Below are positions 43,624-52,429 of a stretch of DNA of 64,000 bases, in pieces; positions within the stretch are counted from its first letter, which is position 1; every line of letters starts with the position of its first letter. A program made the translations under genes and the position numbers. Source of the DNA: Acidobacteriota bacterium (GTDB taxonomy: Bacteria > Acidobacteriota > Terriglobia > UBA7540). The stretch covers positions 1 to 64,000 of the forward strand of contig JAKAWG010000010.1 of assembly GCA_021817045.1 (NCBI GenBank). The letters run 5' to 3'. Below the pieces are notes generated by a model, which was given only the letters and a program-made list of their open reading frames with translations, was not told the origin of the DNA and made no database searches.

Positions 43624-45312
43624 TCATCGCCGGTAGGGTCTGGAGGCGAGAATCTTGCCGCCTTCTTGGACGACGTAGGTGTGGTTTGCGGGCAGCGACT
43701 TCAACTCGTCGGTCTGGCCGCTCGGCCAGACAATTTCCACGCCGTCGGCGCGATCCTCTCGCTCCAGGCCGAAGGTCAGAGTGAGCTCGCTTTGCGAGCA
43801 GTAGCTTGAGCCGGAGTGAACGGTCTGTTCGTTGAGTCCTGTAGGCGTCTTGACGCGGACCACGGCCCCGATGCCGTCGCGGTTCGAGCGCACGCCGCGG
43901 GTTTGGATGCGGATGGAGTTGTACCGGTCAGGGCAGGAGTTATGGTAAAGATAAGCCGGACCGTCGTTCGTCGTAAGCAGAACATCTGGCGCCCCGTCGT
44001 TGTCAGTATCCGCATGAGCCGCCCCGCGCGCCACCAACGGCCGAGTAAAACCCAGTTGCTGGCCAGCGCTCCGGAAACGGTTGCGCCCCAGGTTGTTAAA
44101 CACAAGGGGCAGCTCCGCGTATCCCACGTCAGATTGTACTTCGCTGATGTCAGGCGAGATGTGGCCGTTCGCCACGAAGATGTCCTCAAGGCCGTCGAGA
44201 TCGTAATCGAAGAAAAATAACCCGAACGAAAGCGAAAGAAGGCTGGCGCGGCCTACCGGCGAAGATGGAGCAACATCTACGAAGAAGCCACGCCCATCGT
44301 TGTGATAAAGCGCCAGCATCTGGTTGGAGAAATTTCCTTCGAGGATGCTCACATGACCCGAGTCGTCAAAGTCGTCGGCGTCAATTCCCATGCCGCTGCG
44401 GGCAATGCCATCCTCGCTGAACGCCGTTCCGGCCTTGACGCCGACTTCGGTGAACGTGCCGTCGCGGTTGTTGCGGTAAAGCTTGTTGGGCTGAGTATCG
44501 TTGGCGACGGCGACATCGGGCCATCCGTCGTTGTTGTAGTCCAAAATCGCCACGCCCAGGTTTTTGCCCGTCGGATCGTAGATGCCCGCCTTCGCGGTCA
44601 CATCCTCGAAGCGGCCGTTGCCGAGATTGTGAAACAGGCGGCACGTATCGCCGGGATAGGCTTCCGGGGTGCAATAGGTTTTGTGGCGTCCATCAAGCGA
44701 GCAGTAGATATCCGTCTTCTCCGACCACTTCACGTAATTACAAACCCACAAGTCGAGCAGCCCGTCGCGGTCATAGTCAAACCATGCAGCGCTCGTGCCG
44801 AACCCTTCATTGTTGACGCCCGCCTGTCGAGTGACGTCGCGGAACGACCCGTTACGCTCGTTGTGAAGCAGGCGCGCCTCGCCGAGCCCGGTGATGTAAA
44901 TGTCATCGTAGCCGTCGTTGTCGTAATCGCCCACGGCCACGCCCATCCCGTACATTTCGATGGCTAGCCCCGTGCGGTGGGTGACGTCCGTGAACGCCCC
45001 GTTGCCGTTGTTGCGATAAAGCTTCTGCGTGGTGTGGCGCTGAAAGTGACCTGGGAAGTTGCTGCCCTGAATCAGGAGAATATCCGGCCGACCGTCGTTG
45101 TCGTAGTCGATGAAAGCGCATCCCGACCCGATGGTTTCCGGCAGATACTTCTTGCCGAACGCTCCGTTGTAATGAACGAAGTGCAGGCCAGTGCTGCGGG
45201 TGACATCGACGTAGCGGATAGCTTGCCCGGCGGAGGCGATCGCCGGGGCACGAAAGAGTGCGGCCGCGGCCACAGACTTCAGAAAATGACGTCGCGTGAG
45301 GCTTGGATTCAT
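43624..45312 (-). CDS. CRTAC1 family protein, Tat-exported (562 aa), copy b
   Basis: A Tat signal (LTRRHFLKSVAAAALF) starts the protein. The body is a seven-bladed FG-GAP/VCBS propeller with Asp-rich calcium-binding loops in each blade: DYDNDGRPDILL, DYDNDGYDDIYITG, DYDRDGLLDLWVCN, DYNNDGWPDVAVAND, DYDLDGLEDIFVANG, DTDNDGAPDVLLTT. Residues about 455-560 form the ASPIC/UnbV C-terminal domain (NSIRIQTRGVRSNRDGIGA, YCSQSELTLTFGL). Human CRTAC1 is an extracellular matrix protein; bacterial roles are unknown. Closely similar to the upstream gene (45397-47100), so a tandem duplication. Last gene of the TlpA-CRTAC1-CRTAC1 run. Confidence 0.9.
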   Translation of the reverse strand: MNPSLTRRHFLKSVAAAALFRAPAIASAGQAIRYVDVTRSTGLHFVHYNGAFGKKYLPETIGSGCAFIDYDNDGRPDILLIQGSNFPGHFQRHTTQKLYRNNGNGAFTDVTHRTGLAIEMYGMGVAVGDYDNDGYDDIYITGLGEARLLHNERNGSFRDVTRQAGVNNEGFGTSAAWFDYDRDGLLDLWVCNYVKWSEKTDIYCSLDGRHKTYCTPEAYPGDTCRLFHNLGNGRFEDVTAKAGIYDPTGKNLGVAILDYNNDGWPDVAVANDTQPNKLYRNNRDGTFTEVGVKAGTAFSEDGIARSGMGIDADDFDDSGHVSILEGNFSNQMLALYHNDGRGFFVDVAPSSPVGRASLLSLSFGLFFFDYDLDGLEDIFVANGHISPDISEVQSDVGYAELPLVFNNLGRNRFRSAGQQLGFTRPLVARGAAHADTDNDGAPDVLLTTNDGPAYLYHNSCPDRYNSIRIQTRGVRSNRDGIGAVVRVKTPTGLNEQTVHSGSSYCSQSELTLTFGLEREDRADGVEIVWPSGQTDELKSLPANHTYVVQEGGKILASRPYRR

Positions 45313-45396
45313 TTTTTTCTGCAGGGTAACGCAGCCGGATGCGGTAAACCTTTCGCGTTGTTTTCCTGACGGAGAGGCGCGACCTCGTAGAAGAAG

Positions 45397-47100
45397 CTAG
45401 CGCCGGAAAGGCTTGCGCGAGAGGATCCCTCCTCCCTCCTGAACGGTGTAGGTCGCGTTGGCCGTGACGTTTTTCAGCGAATCACGCTGGCCGCTAGGCC
45501 ACTCGATCTCGATCAAGTCCGCTTGTGTCGCGCGGCCTAGGCCGAAGGTCAGCGTCAACTCGCTCTGCGAGCAATAGCTTGAGCCGGAGTGCACGGTCTG
45601 CCACTTGACCACACCATCCGAGTGGACGCGCACCTCAGCTCCAATGCCATCGCGGTTCGAGCGCGTACCGACCGTGTGAATACGAATGGCATTGGCGCGA
45701 TTTGGCCCAACGTTCTTATAAAGATAGGCAGGCCCGTGGTTGGTGGTCAGAAGGACATCCAAATAGCCGTCGTTGTTAATGTCTGCGTAGGCGGCGCCAC
45801 GCGCAACCAGTTTCTGAGTCAGACCAACTTCCCGTCCCACTTCCTGGAACCTGCCGTGGCCTTGATTGTGGAATAACAGCGGACGCTCCGCATAGGTGAC
45901 CTGCGGCTGGATGCTGACGATGGTGGGATCAATGTTGCCGTTAGCCGCCAAAATGTCCATGCGCCCGTCGAGGTCATAGTCATAAAAGAAAAGCCCGAAG
46001 GTCAGCGAAAGGCGGCTGTCCTGGCCGATCGCGCCAGCAGGCGCTACATCAATGAAGAGGCCGTGCGCCTCGTTCTGATAAAGGCCCAGCATCTGGTTTG
46101 AGAAGTTGCCGATGACGATGCCCGCATAGCCCGAGTCGTTGAAGTCGGCGGCAGCGATACCCATCGAGCTGCGGGCGACACCGTTTTCGTCGTAGGCGAT
46201 CCCGGCCGGGATGCCGACGTTCGTAAATGTCCCGTTGTGATTGTTGCGATATAGCTTGTTGGGCTGTGTGTCATCGGAGACTGCAATGTCCGGCCAGCCG
46301 TCGTTGTTGTAGTCAATGATCGCCACGCCCAGGTTCTTGCCCGTGGGGTCATAAATGCCCGCTTGCTTGGTGACGTCTTCGAACCGGCCGTTGCGGAGGT
46401 TGTGAAAGAGTCGGCAACTCTCGCCTTTATAAGCGGAAGGAATGCAATATGACTTGGTGTGGCCGTCGAGCGAGCAGTAGATGTCCGTCTTTTCAGACCA
46501 TTGGACGTAGTTGCACACAAACAAATCCAGCCAGCCGTCGCGGTCATAATCAAACCAAGCGGCGCTCGCTCCAAAGCCGGTGTTATTGACACCCGCCTCG
46601 CGAGTCACGTCCCGGAAGTGTCCGCGGTCATTGTGAAAAAGCTTCGCCTCACCCAGCCCGGTGATGTAGACGTCGTCCCAGCCGTCATTGTCGTAATCAC
46701 CCACCGTCACGCCCAATCCATACATTTCCACATCGAGCCCCGTCTCGCGGCTGACGTCGGTGAACGTGCCATTCTCGTTGTTGCGATAAAGTTTTGACGG
46801 CGTTCGCCGGCGGAAATGGCCTGGGAAGTCCATGCTGTTCACTAGGAAAATGTCCGGCCGCCCGTCGTTGTTGTAATCAATGAACGCGCACCCCGAACCC
46901 ATCGTCTCCGGAAGGTACTTCTTGCCGAATGCGCCGTTGTTGTGGATGAAATGGATCCCCGCCTGGGGAGCGACGTCAACGTAACGCCTTCCCGAGGGCG
47001 AAGCGCTGGCCAGCAACCTTCCCGGATCGATAAACGACGAAGCGGCGGCCAAGGCCGGAAAGCTCTTCAGGAAATTGCGACGCGACCAGAATCGTGTCAT
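45397..47100 (-). CDS. CRTAC1 family protein, Tat-exported (567 aa), copy a
   Basis: Same domain order as the next gene: a Tat signal (WSRRNFLKSFPALAAASSF), FG-GAP propeller with DxDxDG loops (DYNNDGRPDIFLVN, DYDNDGWDDVYITG, DYDLDGRMDILAANG), then ASPIC/UnbV domain (NAIRIHTVGTRSNRDGIGA). A Cys pair near residue 220 (IYCSLDGHTKSYCIP) is shared by both copies and may form a disulfide, perhaps a substrate for the neighbouring thioredoxin. Its ATG overlaps the TlpA stop by four bases, so they are coupled. Periplasmic or surface-located; function unknown. An internal GAP of 84 bp separates it from copy b. Confidence 0.9.
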   Translation of the reverse strand: MTRFWSRRNFLKSFPALAAASSFIDPGRLLASASPSGRRYVDVAPQAGIHFIHNNGAFGKKYLPETMGSGCAFIDYNNDGRPDIFLVNSMDFPGHFRRRTPSKLYRNNENGTFTDVSRETGLDVEMYGLGVTVGDYDNDGWDDVYITGLGEAKLFHNDRGHFRDVTREAGVNNTGFGASAAWFDYDRDGWLDLFVCNYVQWSEKTDIYCSLDGHTKSYCIPSAYKGESCRLFHNLRNGRFEDVTKQAGIYDPTGKNLGVAIIDYNNDGWPDIAVSDDTQPNKLYRNNHNGTFTNVGIPAGIAYDENGVARSSMGIAAADFNDSGYAGIVIGNFSNQMLGLYQNEAHGLFIDVAPAGAIGQDSRLSLTFGLFFYDYDLDGRMDILAANGNIDPTIVSIQPQVTYAERPLLFHNQGHGRFQEVGREVGLTQKLVARGAAYADINNDGYLDVLLTTNHGPAYLYKNVGPNRANAIRIHTVGTRSNRDGIGAEVRVHSDGVVKWQTVHSGSSYCSQSELTLTFGLGRATQADLIEIEWPSGQRDSLKNVTANATYTVQEGGGILSRKPFRR

Positions 47101-47756
47101 CGTTCGAACCCTCGGCCATCGTTGGGAGACGGCTCGGCTGAAGCCGCCGCTGAAGCTGACGGAAGAAGCCGATTGAGACTATTGAGAAGCTTGCTGCCCG
47201 CTAGTATGGTTTTGCCGTCGCCAGAGACCAGCAGAACCTTGCGCTGCGGGTCGAGAAGGATAAGAGTCGGATAGAAACGAACTTTCAAATCGTGACGGAC
47301 GACCACCTTGGTGCTCGCTGGCGAAGACTGAAGCCAAGGGATGTGGTGCTGTTTCACAAAGCGCCGCGCAGTCTGCGTCCTTTTGTCGCTGTTCATTCCG
47401 ACGATCTCGAGTCCACGGGAGCGATATTTGCGATAAGCCTTCTCCAGCGTCCCCACCTCCTCGATGCAGGGTGGGCACCATGTCGCCCAGAAGTCCAGCA
47501 AGACATATCGCCCTGTAAAGTCTGACAGGCGATGGGTGTGGCCGGCAAGGTCGGCGAAAGAGAAATCCGGCAGCGTCGCGCTAACTTTGGGTCGAAGGCG
47601 CTCCTCCCGGCTTTTCAGTCTGCGCGGGTTCGCAGCACCAAGAGCAGTAGAAGTCACAAAACCCGCTGGCAGCAAGAATGCCGCCAACAGGAGCTGCAGC
47701 CTCAACTTAACCAATTTACCCACCACCTGTGAACGATTGATCCTATAGGATAACAA
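47097..47756 (-). CDS. TlpA-like thioredoxin-fold oxidoreductase, exported (219 aa)
   Basis: A membrane-anchored or exported thiol-disulfide oxidoreductase. The N-terminal hydrophobic segment (LRLQLLLAAFLLPAGFVTSTALGA) is a signal peptide or anchor. The thioredoxin fold carries the redox site WATWCPPCIEEVG, preceded by DFSFADLAGHTHRLSDFTGRYVLLDF. The CPPC active site is typical of TlpA/ResA proteins that reduce apocytochrome or other periplasmic disulfides. Its coupling to CRTAC1 copy a (4-bp overlap), and the nearby multiheme cytochrome, suggest service to one of these. A GTG within VVGKLV is an alternative start. Confidence 0.88.
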   Translation of the reverse strand: MLSYRINRSQVVGKLVKLRLQLLLAAFLLPAGFVTSTALGAANPRRLKSREERLRPKVSATLPDFSFADLAGHTHRLSDFTGRYVLLDFWATWCPPCIEEVGTLEKAYRKYRSRGLEIVGMNSDKRTQTARRFVKQHHIPWLQSSPASTKVVVRHDLKVRFYPTLILLDPQRKVLLVSGDGKTILAGSKLLNSLNRLLPSASAAASAEPSPNDGRGFER

Positions 47757-47845
47757 CGTTCGCGCAACTCCGGCGACGCTTCATTCCGCTCAGGACAAGT
47801 CCAGCCGGCGCCGCGACGATGTTTTGTCATTCTCTTTCGCAATTC

Positions 47846-48847
47846 TCAGTGAGCTCGCCACGGGGAACCGAACCGGAAGCTATAAGTAGCCGAGACCATC
47901 ACCCCTGGAATCGTTGCGTCAGTAACGTCCAACACCCGGTTACCGAAGATGTTTGGTTGAATCGGAGGCTTGATGTTGTAATACGTCAGCAACGGCACGC
48001 CAAGCGTCAACACTTGCCCGGCGATCGCGAGATTAAAACCCGGCGCAACATATTCAAGCGTTGCAGGCCGGCGAAATCCGTCCGACCCTCCGATCAAATC
48101 ACGGCGAGGTACACCCGAAACGACGTAAGCAACCGTAGGCGATATCCACCGAAGCGGCGAGGGGAATGACAAACCGCTCTCAGCAAAATACTGATCGGCG
48201 CTTGAATTTACTACCGACGTTTGTCCATAAAACAGGTCCGGGGAAAAAACCGGCGTCCCGGTAGTATCGCGAGGAGTAATCAAGTAGGTCGCCGCTCCGT
48301 AGGCCGTCATGCCCCAGCGAAGGTTTCGAAACGCCCTGATCGTGGGAACCAATCCCCAAGACCCACCGCCCGGTTGGACGTTCCACTCGACCGGAATGGT
48401 GCGGCCATAAACCTCCGACGTGGCATCGGTGTTGCCCGTTGGGATGCTAAGACCGAAAGATAGACTCACATTTCCCTTGGATTGCTCAGTCGAAAACATC
48501 CAGCGGCTCGCGCTCACAACGATGTCTCCAAACCCGTCAGCGCCCGTCTTCACGGGAACCCTGGTGGTGGAATACCCATAGACAGGCCAGAAACCGTCGT
48601 AGCTTTGGAATTGGACAGGAACGTCCAGCGATAATTCCCACCGATTGGTTAGCCCATAGAACAAGCGAAAATCAAACTGGGTGCGCTTGTTGAACGGCCC
48701 GTAAGGATTGATCGACGGATTGGGATGTGTCCCCACATAGTGCTTGTGAGAGTACCAATTAAGACCCGTTGCGGTAAATTCCCACTGTCCTTTCTGCAGA
48801 AAGGTGCTCTGTCCCTCAAACACGGAGAGGCTCTGTCTTTGGCACAC
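47846..48847 (-). CDS. Outer-membrane beta-barrel-like protein, possibly 5'-truncated (333 aa)
   Basis: The product has many alternating amphipathic strands with aromatic girdles (QFDFRLFYGLTNRWELSLDVPVQFQ, VSLSFGLSIPTG) and ends in a barrel-like strand (VMVSATYSFRFGSPW), so it is probably an outer-membrane protein of the transporter/porin kind. The frame opens directly after a TGA at 48848-48850; the only in-frame starts (a GTG at 48847) leave no signal peptide and a poor ribosome site. Either the N-terminus was lost by frameshift or mutation, or a short leader lies in another frame. Same strand and spacing as the cytochrome and TlpA genes around it. Confidence 0.6.
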   Translation of the reverse strand: MCQRQSLSVFEGQSTFLQKGQWEFTATGLNWYSHKHYVGTHPNPSINPYGPFNKRTQFDFRLFYGLTNRWELSLDVPVQFQSYDGFWPVYGYSTTRVPVKTGADGFGDIVVSASRWMFSTEQSKGNVSLSFGLSIPTGNTDATSEVYGRTIPVEWNVQPGGGSWGLVPTIRAFRNLRWGMTAYGAATYLITPRDTTGTPVFSPDLFYGQTSVVNSSADQYFAESGLSFPSPLRWISPTVAYVVSGVPRRDLIGGSDGFRRPATLEYVAPGFNLAIAGQVLTLGVPLLTYYNIKPPIQPNIFGNRVLDVTDATIPGVMVSATYSFRFGSPWRAH

Positions 48848-49052
48848 TCAGCCCTGGCCTGACGCTATGCGTACAATGGAAAAAAGAACGTCAAGGGTTG
48901 ATACCAGGTTCATTGTTCGCGTGCGAGTGTGAAGCATCAATTCTCCCTGTCATGATTCGTCTCCAATCTTTCGCTTTCGGGCTTCCACTTCTTTGCACAC
49001 GAAAGCGACGATCCGTGTCGGTGCTGGACGGTTCTGCGAGAACGCTCCAGAT

Positions 49053-52000
49053 CTACGGGACAGCTCTTGCTTGGGCGACAAGCCCGTGCGCCACACCCCC
49101 CTGAGGCTTGGCCTGTTTGTGAGCGGCTACCAAGCGGACTTTGGCCTTCCGCATGGCGGCGAGATAGCCGTAGCTTCCGTTCTTTCGGAAGCGCGTCAAC
49201 GCGAGTTGTTGTTCCTGGCCTACTTTGCCCGGTAGCCAAGCCCATTGCTGACCATAATTCCAGTAAAAGTCCAGTTGTTTTGGATTTTCGTCGTTGATGG
49301 AGACCTCTTCGTGAATCGGCTGCGCCTCGTTATCGTCCTCGGCATGGTTGCGCTCGTAAGGCCCGGCGATCGCCTCCGCGGCTTCATCCTCCTTGAAGCG
49401 TAAGAACAGCTTCTCTTCCCGGTCCGATTTAGCGTATTTCTGGAGGCCGCGATAGCACAGCATTAAGTTGTAGTGGGCGCCGAGATTTTCCGGATCGATA
49501 CTGAGAGTGTGTTGAAATTGTTTAACCGCCTGCGCGTACTTCTGCTCGAGAAAGAGGACACGACCCATCGCGTTGCTCACCACCCGGTCCGCGGGATGGA
49601 TGTCGGCGGCTATCGCGTACTCAGCGTAAGATTGCGGATAATCTCCCTTCGTCAGGTCGACTTGGCCCATGTAGTAATAGGCGCTGGCGAGCTTACGGTT
49701 GAGCGCGATGGCTCTTTTGAGGTACGGAATGGCCTGATCGACGTTGCCTTCCTGCACCAGCGCCCGGGCAACATTCACCCACCCGTCCGCATACTTCGGA
49801 TTGATCTTCGTGCATATCTTGAAAGCTCGCGCCGCGCCCGTCAGGTCGCCCTGAAGCAGGAGCCCGATGCCGTAGTCATTCCAGCGATAAAGATCCTGAG
49901 GGAGCAGTTTGATCTGCTGCTCGAAAGGCTGACTCGACGCCGCCAATACCGGCACCGTCACGATGGCTTTGGACATCACGACGATGGGAACGTTGGGAAT
50001 CTCCTTGTACTTGGCGGAGACGTTGTCGGGATCGCCATTGAAAAGCCAACGCGTGTTGTCGTAATCAGGAGTTGTGTGGCGGTTCTTCTGGTAAACATCA
50101 CGTCGGCCCGCAAAAGCCCATTGCGTGATCCACCAATCGAACTTGCGGTAGTTCAGTGTGGCAGTGAAGGTGATCTTGTTGCCGCAATCTTTCGGGATCT
50201 TGATTCGGAAGTGAACAGTATCCGCTGAACCGGGAGGAATCAAGTGCGCGTAAACGCCCTCGTGTTCCGCCCAGGCGTTGCGCTTGTTGATCCAGTGCCC
50301 GTGCGCGTCGAGGCCGAGCGAGCGATAAAACTGGGCTCCGGGATCAACTGGCCCCCTGCCGTGGTCAGCCACTTCGCCGCTCCAAAAAATAACGTGCCCT
50401 TTGTTGTCCACTGCCTTGAGTTCCACCCAGGCCTCATCAGAGTCCACCGTGCCGCCTGGAAAGAAATGCCCTACGCGCCGGGTGCGGACGACCACCTCGA
50501 CTCGAGCCGTTTCCCCGCGTCGCAGGTAAGCCACGCCGCGCCCGAGCGGCGCCATCAGCTTGACGGGAGGCGCCGTGCTCACCTCCTGAGATTGGAGACC
50601 GCGGGCCGACTCCTCGCCCACAGCAAACATGGTCGAAAGCTGCGGCCCTCCGCTCAGCAAGCCCGGTTCGACGAGCCGTTGGGAAGAAAGTTTGGGTTCC
50701 TGGGCGATGGCGAACAGGTCCACGGTGGCCGCGCCTTTCAGAAACTTTTCGACATCTTTGACCTGCCGCATATGCCCGTAGCTGAATGGGACGGCGGTGT
50801 TGGCCGCCACAAAGCGGTGCGAGTTGACGTAACCGTGGATGTTGCCGTAGTCGTTGGAGCGCACTAAGGGCATATGGCAGTCCACACACGTCAGCGGATG
50901 CTTCGGATAATAAAACGATCGGGCGCTGCCCCCTGAGACCCCGCTCGCCTGCCAATGGTCGTAGTCGTCGAAGCCGCGAATCCAGCGGTAATGATTCACG
51001 GGAATATCCAAATGCACCTTGTGGCAAACTGAGCAGAACTCGGCCACTTCCGTGCGCTTTCGCATGAATGGCTTGAAGAAAGCGGCGCGATGCGGCTTCG
51101 GGTCAAGAATGATAGCGTAATAGGCAATATCGCGTATCAAAGGATTCTTACTGTTTACCAATCGGTCGAGCGGAGGGTACTTGATGATATAGCTGCCGTT
51201 GCCCATGGTGCTCGTTACGCCGACGATGGCGTGGCAGGAAATGCAACTGAGCCCTGCCTGGGCCTCCGGCGTGAACTCGATCTTTCGGATCGGGTGTTTC
51301 TGCATCATGCCGGTAAAAGCAACCGCCTGGTCGTGGCAGCCCGCGCACCACATCGAAGACTTGATCCCCACTGTGTCCTGCATATATTCGATGGACTTTC
51401 GATACCACTGATCATTGAAGGACGAATAGTGGTGCATGGAGTCGTGCCATTGACGGTAAACATCCTTGTGGCACGGCTCGCAACTCTTGGCCTCCAGAAA
51501 GAAACTTTTCGGGATCGTCTTTCCGTTCGTGCTTTGGGCTGAACTGGGCCACATCAGGCTGTTCTGGCCCCCGCCTTCTTGGTACATGCTGAGGGGAGCA
51601 GTGAGTGGATTATGAATGATGTATTCCGGATTCGGATCGAAGTGATGGTAAAGAGCGACGCCAGTGTAAAACACCAGACAAGCGGGCATCACAATTACGG
51701 CCCAACGCCACGCCGTCGTAGCTCCCCTCCTCGTTGAGGAGGGGTGGAGAGCTGGCGTTACGCTCGCCGCGCTTGCCACTCCTTTGTCTCCTCCTAAGAT
51801 AGGAGGGGAGTTTACAGTCCGTGCCCAGCTTCGGAGCCGTACAAGCACAAAAAACAGGCCCGCCATCGCAAATCCGACGTGCAGGTAAAGCGCCAGGCTG
51901 TGCGGGCGCGTCATGCCTACAAAGATCAGGAAAATTCCGTAACCCGCTGAGACTGCCAGCAGCGCGACAGATCCTTTTCCCGCGAAGTCGGCAAAGTAAC

Positions 52001-52196
52001 TACGATTTCGTCTGAGGAAGCGAATAAAGAGAATGCCGACTAAAATTCCCAGAACGGGGTGCAGCAGATCGTTGAGGACATAAAACAGATTTGGACTGCC
52101 GTATGCTGCGATGTAGGCGCTGTTCGCCACTAGAACCAGCGCCGCCACCAGTAGCAACTTCCCAAGCCACCGTTTTCCTACTTCACCGATCTTCAT
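49053..52196 (-). CDS. Membrane-anchored pentaheme c-type cytochrome with C-terminal TPR repeats (1047 aa)
   Basis: Four N-terminal membrane helices (about residues 10-125) and a fifth near 162-180 precede a periplasmic domain with five CXXCH sites: CEPCH (Cys239), CAGCH (284), CISCH (318), CSVCH (388) and CVDCH (437). The order resembles cytochrome c554/NrfA-like multiheme groups. A beta-rich region follows, then TPRs (about 780-940; LKRAIALNRKLASAYYYMGQVD, KQFQHTLSIDPENLGAHYNLML). Residues about 130-159 are encoded by a GC-poor-looking palindromic repeat (51721-51810) in frame between helices 4 and 5. The gene sits between the TonB receptor and the barrel gene on one strand, so an envelope electron-transfer role is inferred. 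Substrate unknown. Confidence 0.85.
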   Translation of the reverse strand: MKIGEVGKRWLGKLLLVAALVLVANSAYIAAYGSPNLFYVLNDLLHPVLGILVGILFIRFLRRNRSYFADFAGKGSVALLAVSAGYGIFLIFVGMTRPHSLALYLHVGFAMAGLFFVLVRLRSWARTVNSPPILGGDKGVASAASVTPALHPSSTRRGATTAWRWAVIVMPACLVFYTGVALYHHFDPNPEYIIHNPLTAPLSMYQEGGGQNSLMWPSSAQSTNGKTIPKSFFLEAKSCEPCHKDVYRQWHDSMHHYSSFNDQWYRKSIEYMQDTVGIKSSMWCAGCHDQAVAFTGMMQKHPIRKIEFTPEAQAGLSCISCHAIVGVTSTMGNGSYIIKYPPLDRLVNSKNPLIRDIAYYAIILDPKPHRAAFFKPFMRKRTEVAEFCSVCHKVHLDIPVNHYRWIRGFDDYDHWQASGVSGGSARSFYYPKHPLTCVDCHMPLVRSNDYGNIHGYVNSHRFVAANTAVPFSYGHMRQVKDVEKFLKGAATVDLFAIAQEPKLSSQRLVEPGLLSGGPQLSTMFAVGEESARGLQSQEVSTAPPVKLMAPLGRGVAYLRRGETARVEVVVRTRRVGHFFPGGTVDSDEAWVELKAVDNKGHVIFWSGEVADHGRGPVDPGAQFYRSLGLDAHGHWINKRNAWAEHEGVYAHLIPPGSADTVHFRIKIPKDCGNKITFTATLNYRKFDWWITQWAFAGRRDVYQKNRHTTPDYDNTRWLFNGDPDNVSAKYKEIPNVPIVVMSKAIVTVPVLAASSQPFEQQIKLLPQDLYRWNDYGIGLLLQGDLTGAARAFKICTKINPKYADGWVNVARALVQEGNVDQAIPYLKRAIALNRKLASAYYYMGQVDLTKGDYPQSYAEYAIAADIHPADRVVSNAMGRVLFLEQKYAQAVKQFQHTLSIDPENLGAHYNLMLCYRGLQKYAKSDREEKLFLRFKEDEAAEAIAGPYERNHAEDDNEAQPIHEEVSINDENPKQLDFYWNYGQQWAWLPGKVGQEQQLALTRFRKNGSYGYLAAMRKAKVRLVAAHKQAKPQGGVAHGLVAQARAVP
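51721..51810. repeat. Double-hairpin repeat inside the cytochrome gene
   Basis: Two hairpins, CCCCTCCTCGTTGAGGAGGGG region (51723-51743) and CTCCTAAGATAGGAGGGG region, flank a CGCTCGCCGCGCTTGCCAC core. It looks like a mobile palindromic intergenic repeat; here it is read through without a stop, adding about 30 residues. Confidence 0.6.
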
Positions 52197-52429
52197 TCCT
52201 CCGATAGCACCCGATCAGCCCAGAATGGATGCGGGCAGTCTAACCAATGCCGCTCCGCGTTACAATAGAGCTACAGGCTACACGACCGATTTTTTTATAT
52301 TAAGGAGGGGCGGGGACTGATATTAGGCATGAGGGCGAGCCTTTAATCGCGCCTCTATCCTTAACTCAAGTTCAACGAATCATTCGGGCTAGTCGCGGCG
52401 GCGAATATTACCTAGCTTACCTTACCACC
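52197..52429. other. Intergenic gap between TonB receptor and cytochrome genes
   Basis: A 233-bp gap. The promoter for the cytochrome gene may lie here. I see a T-rich run near 52290 and no other structure of note. Confidence 0.3.
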
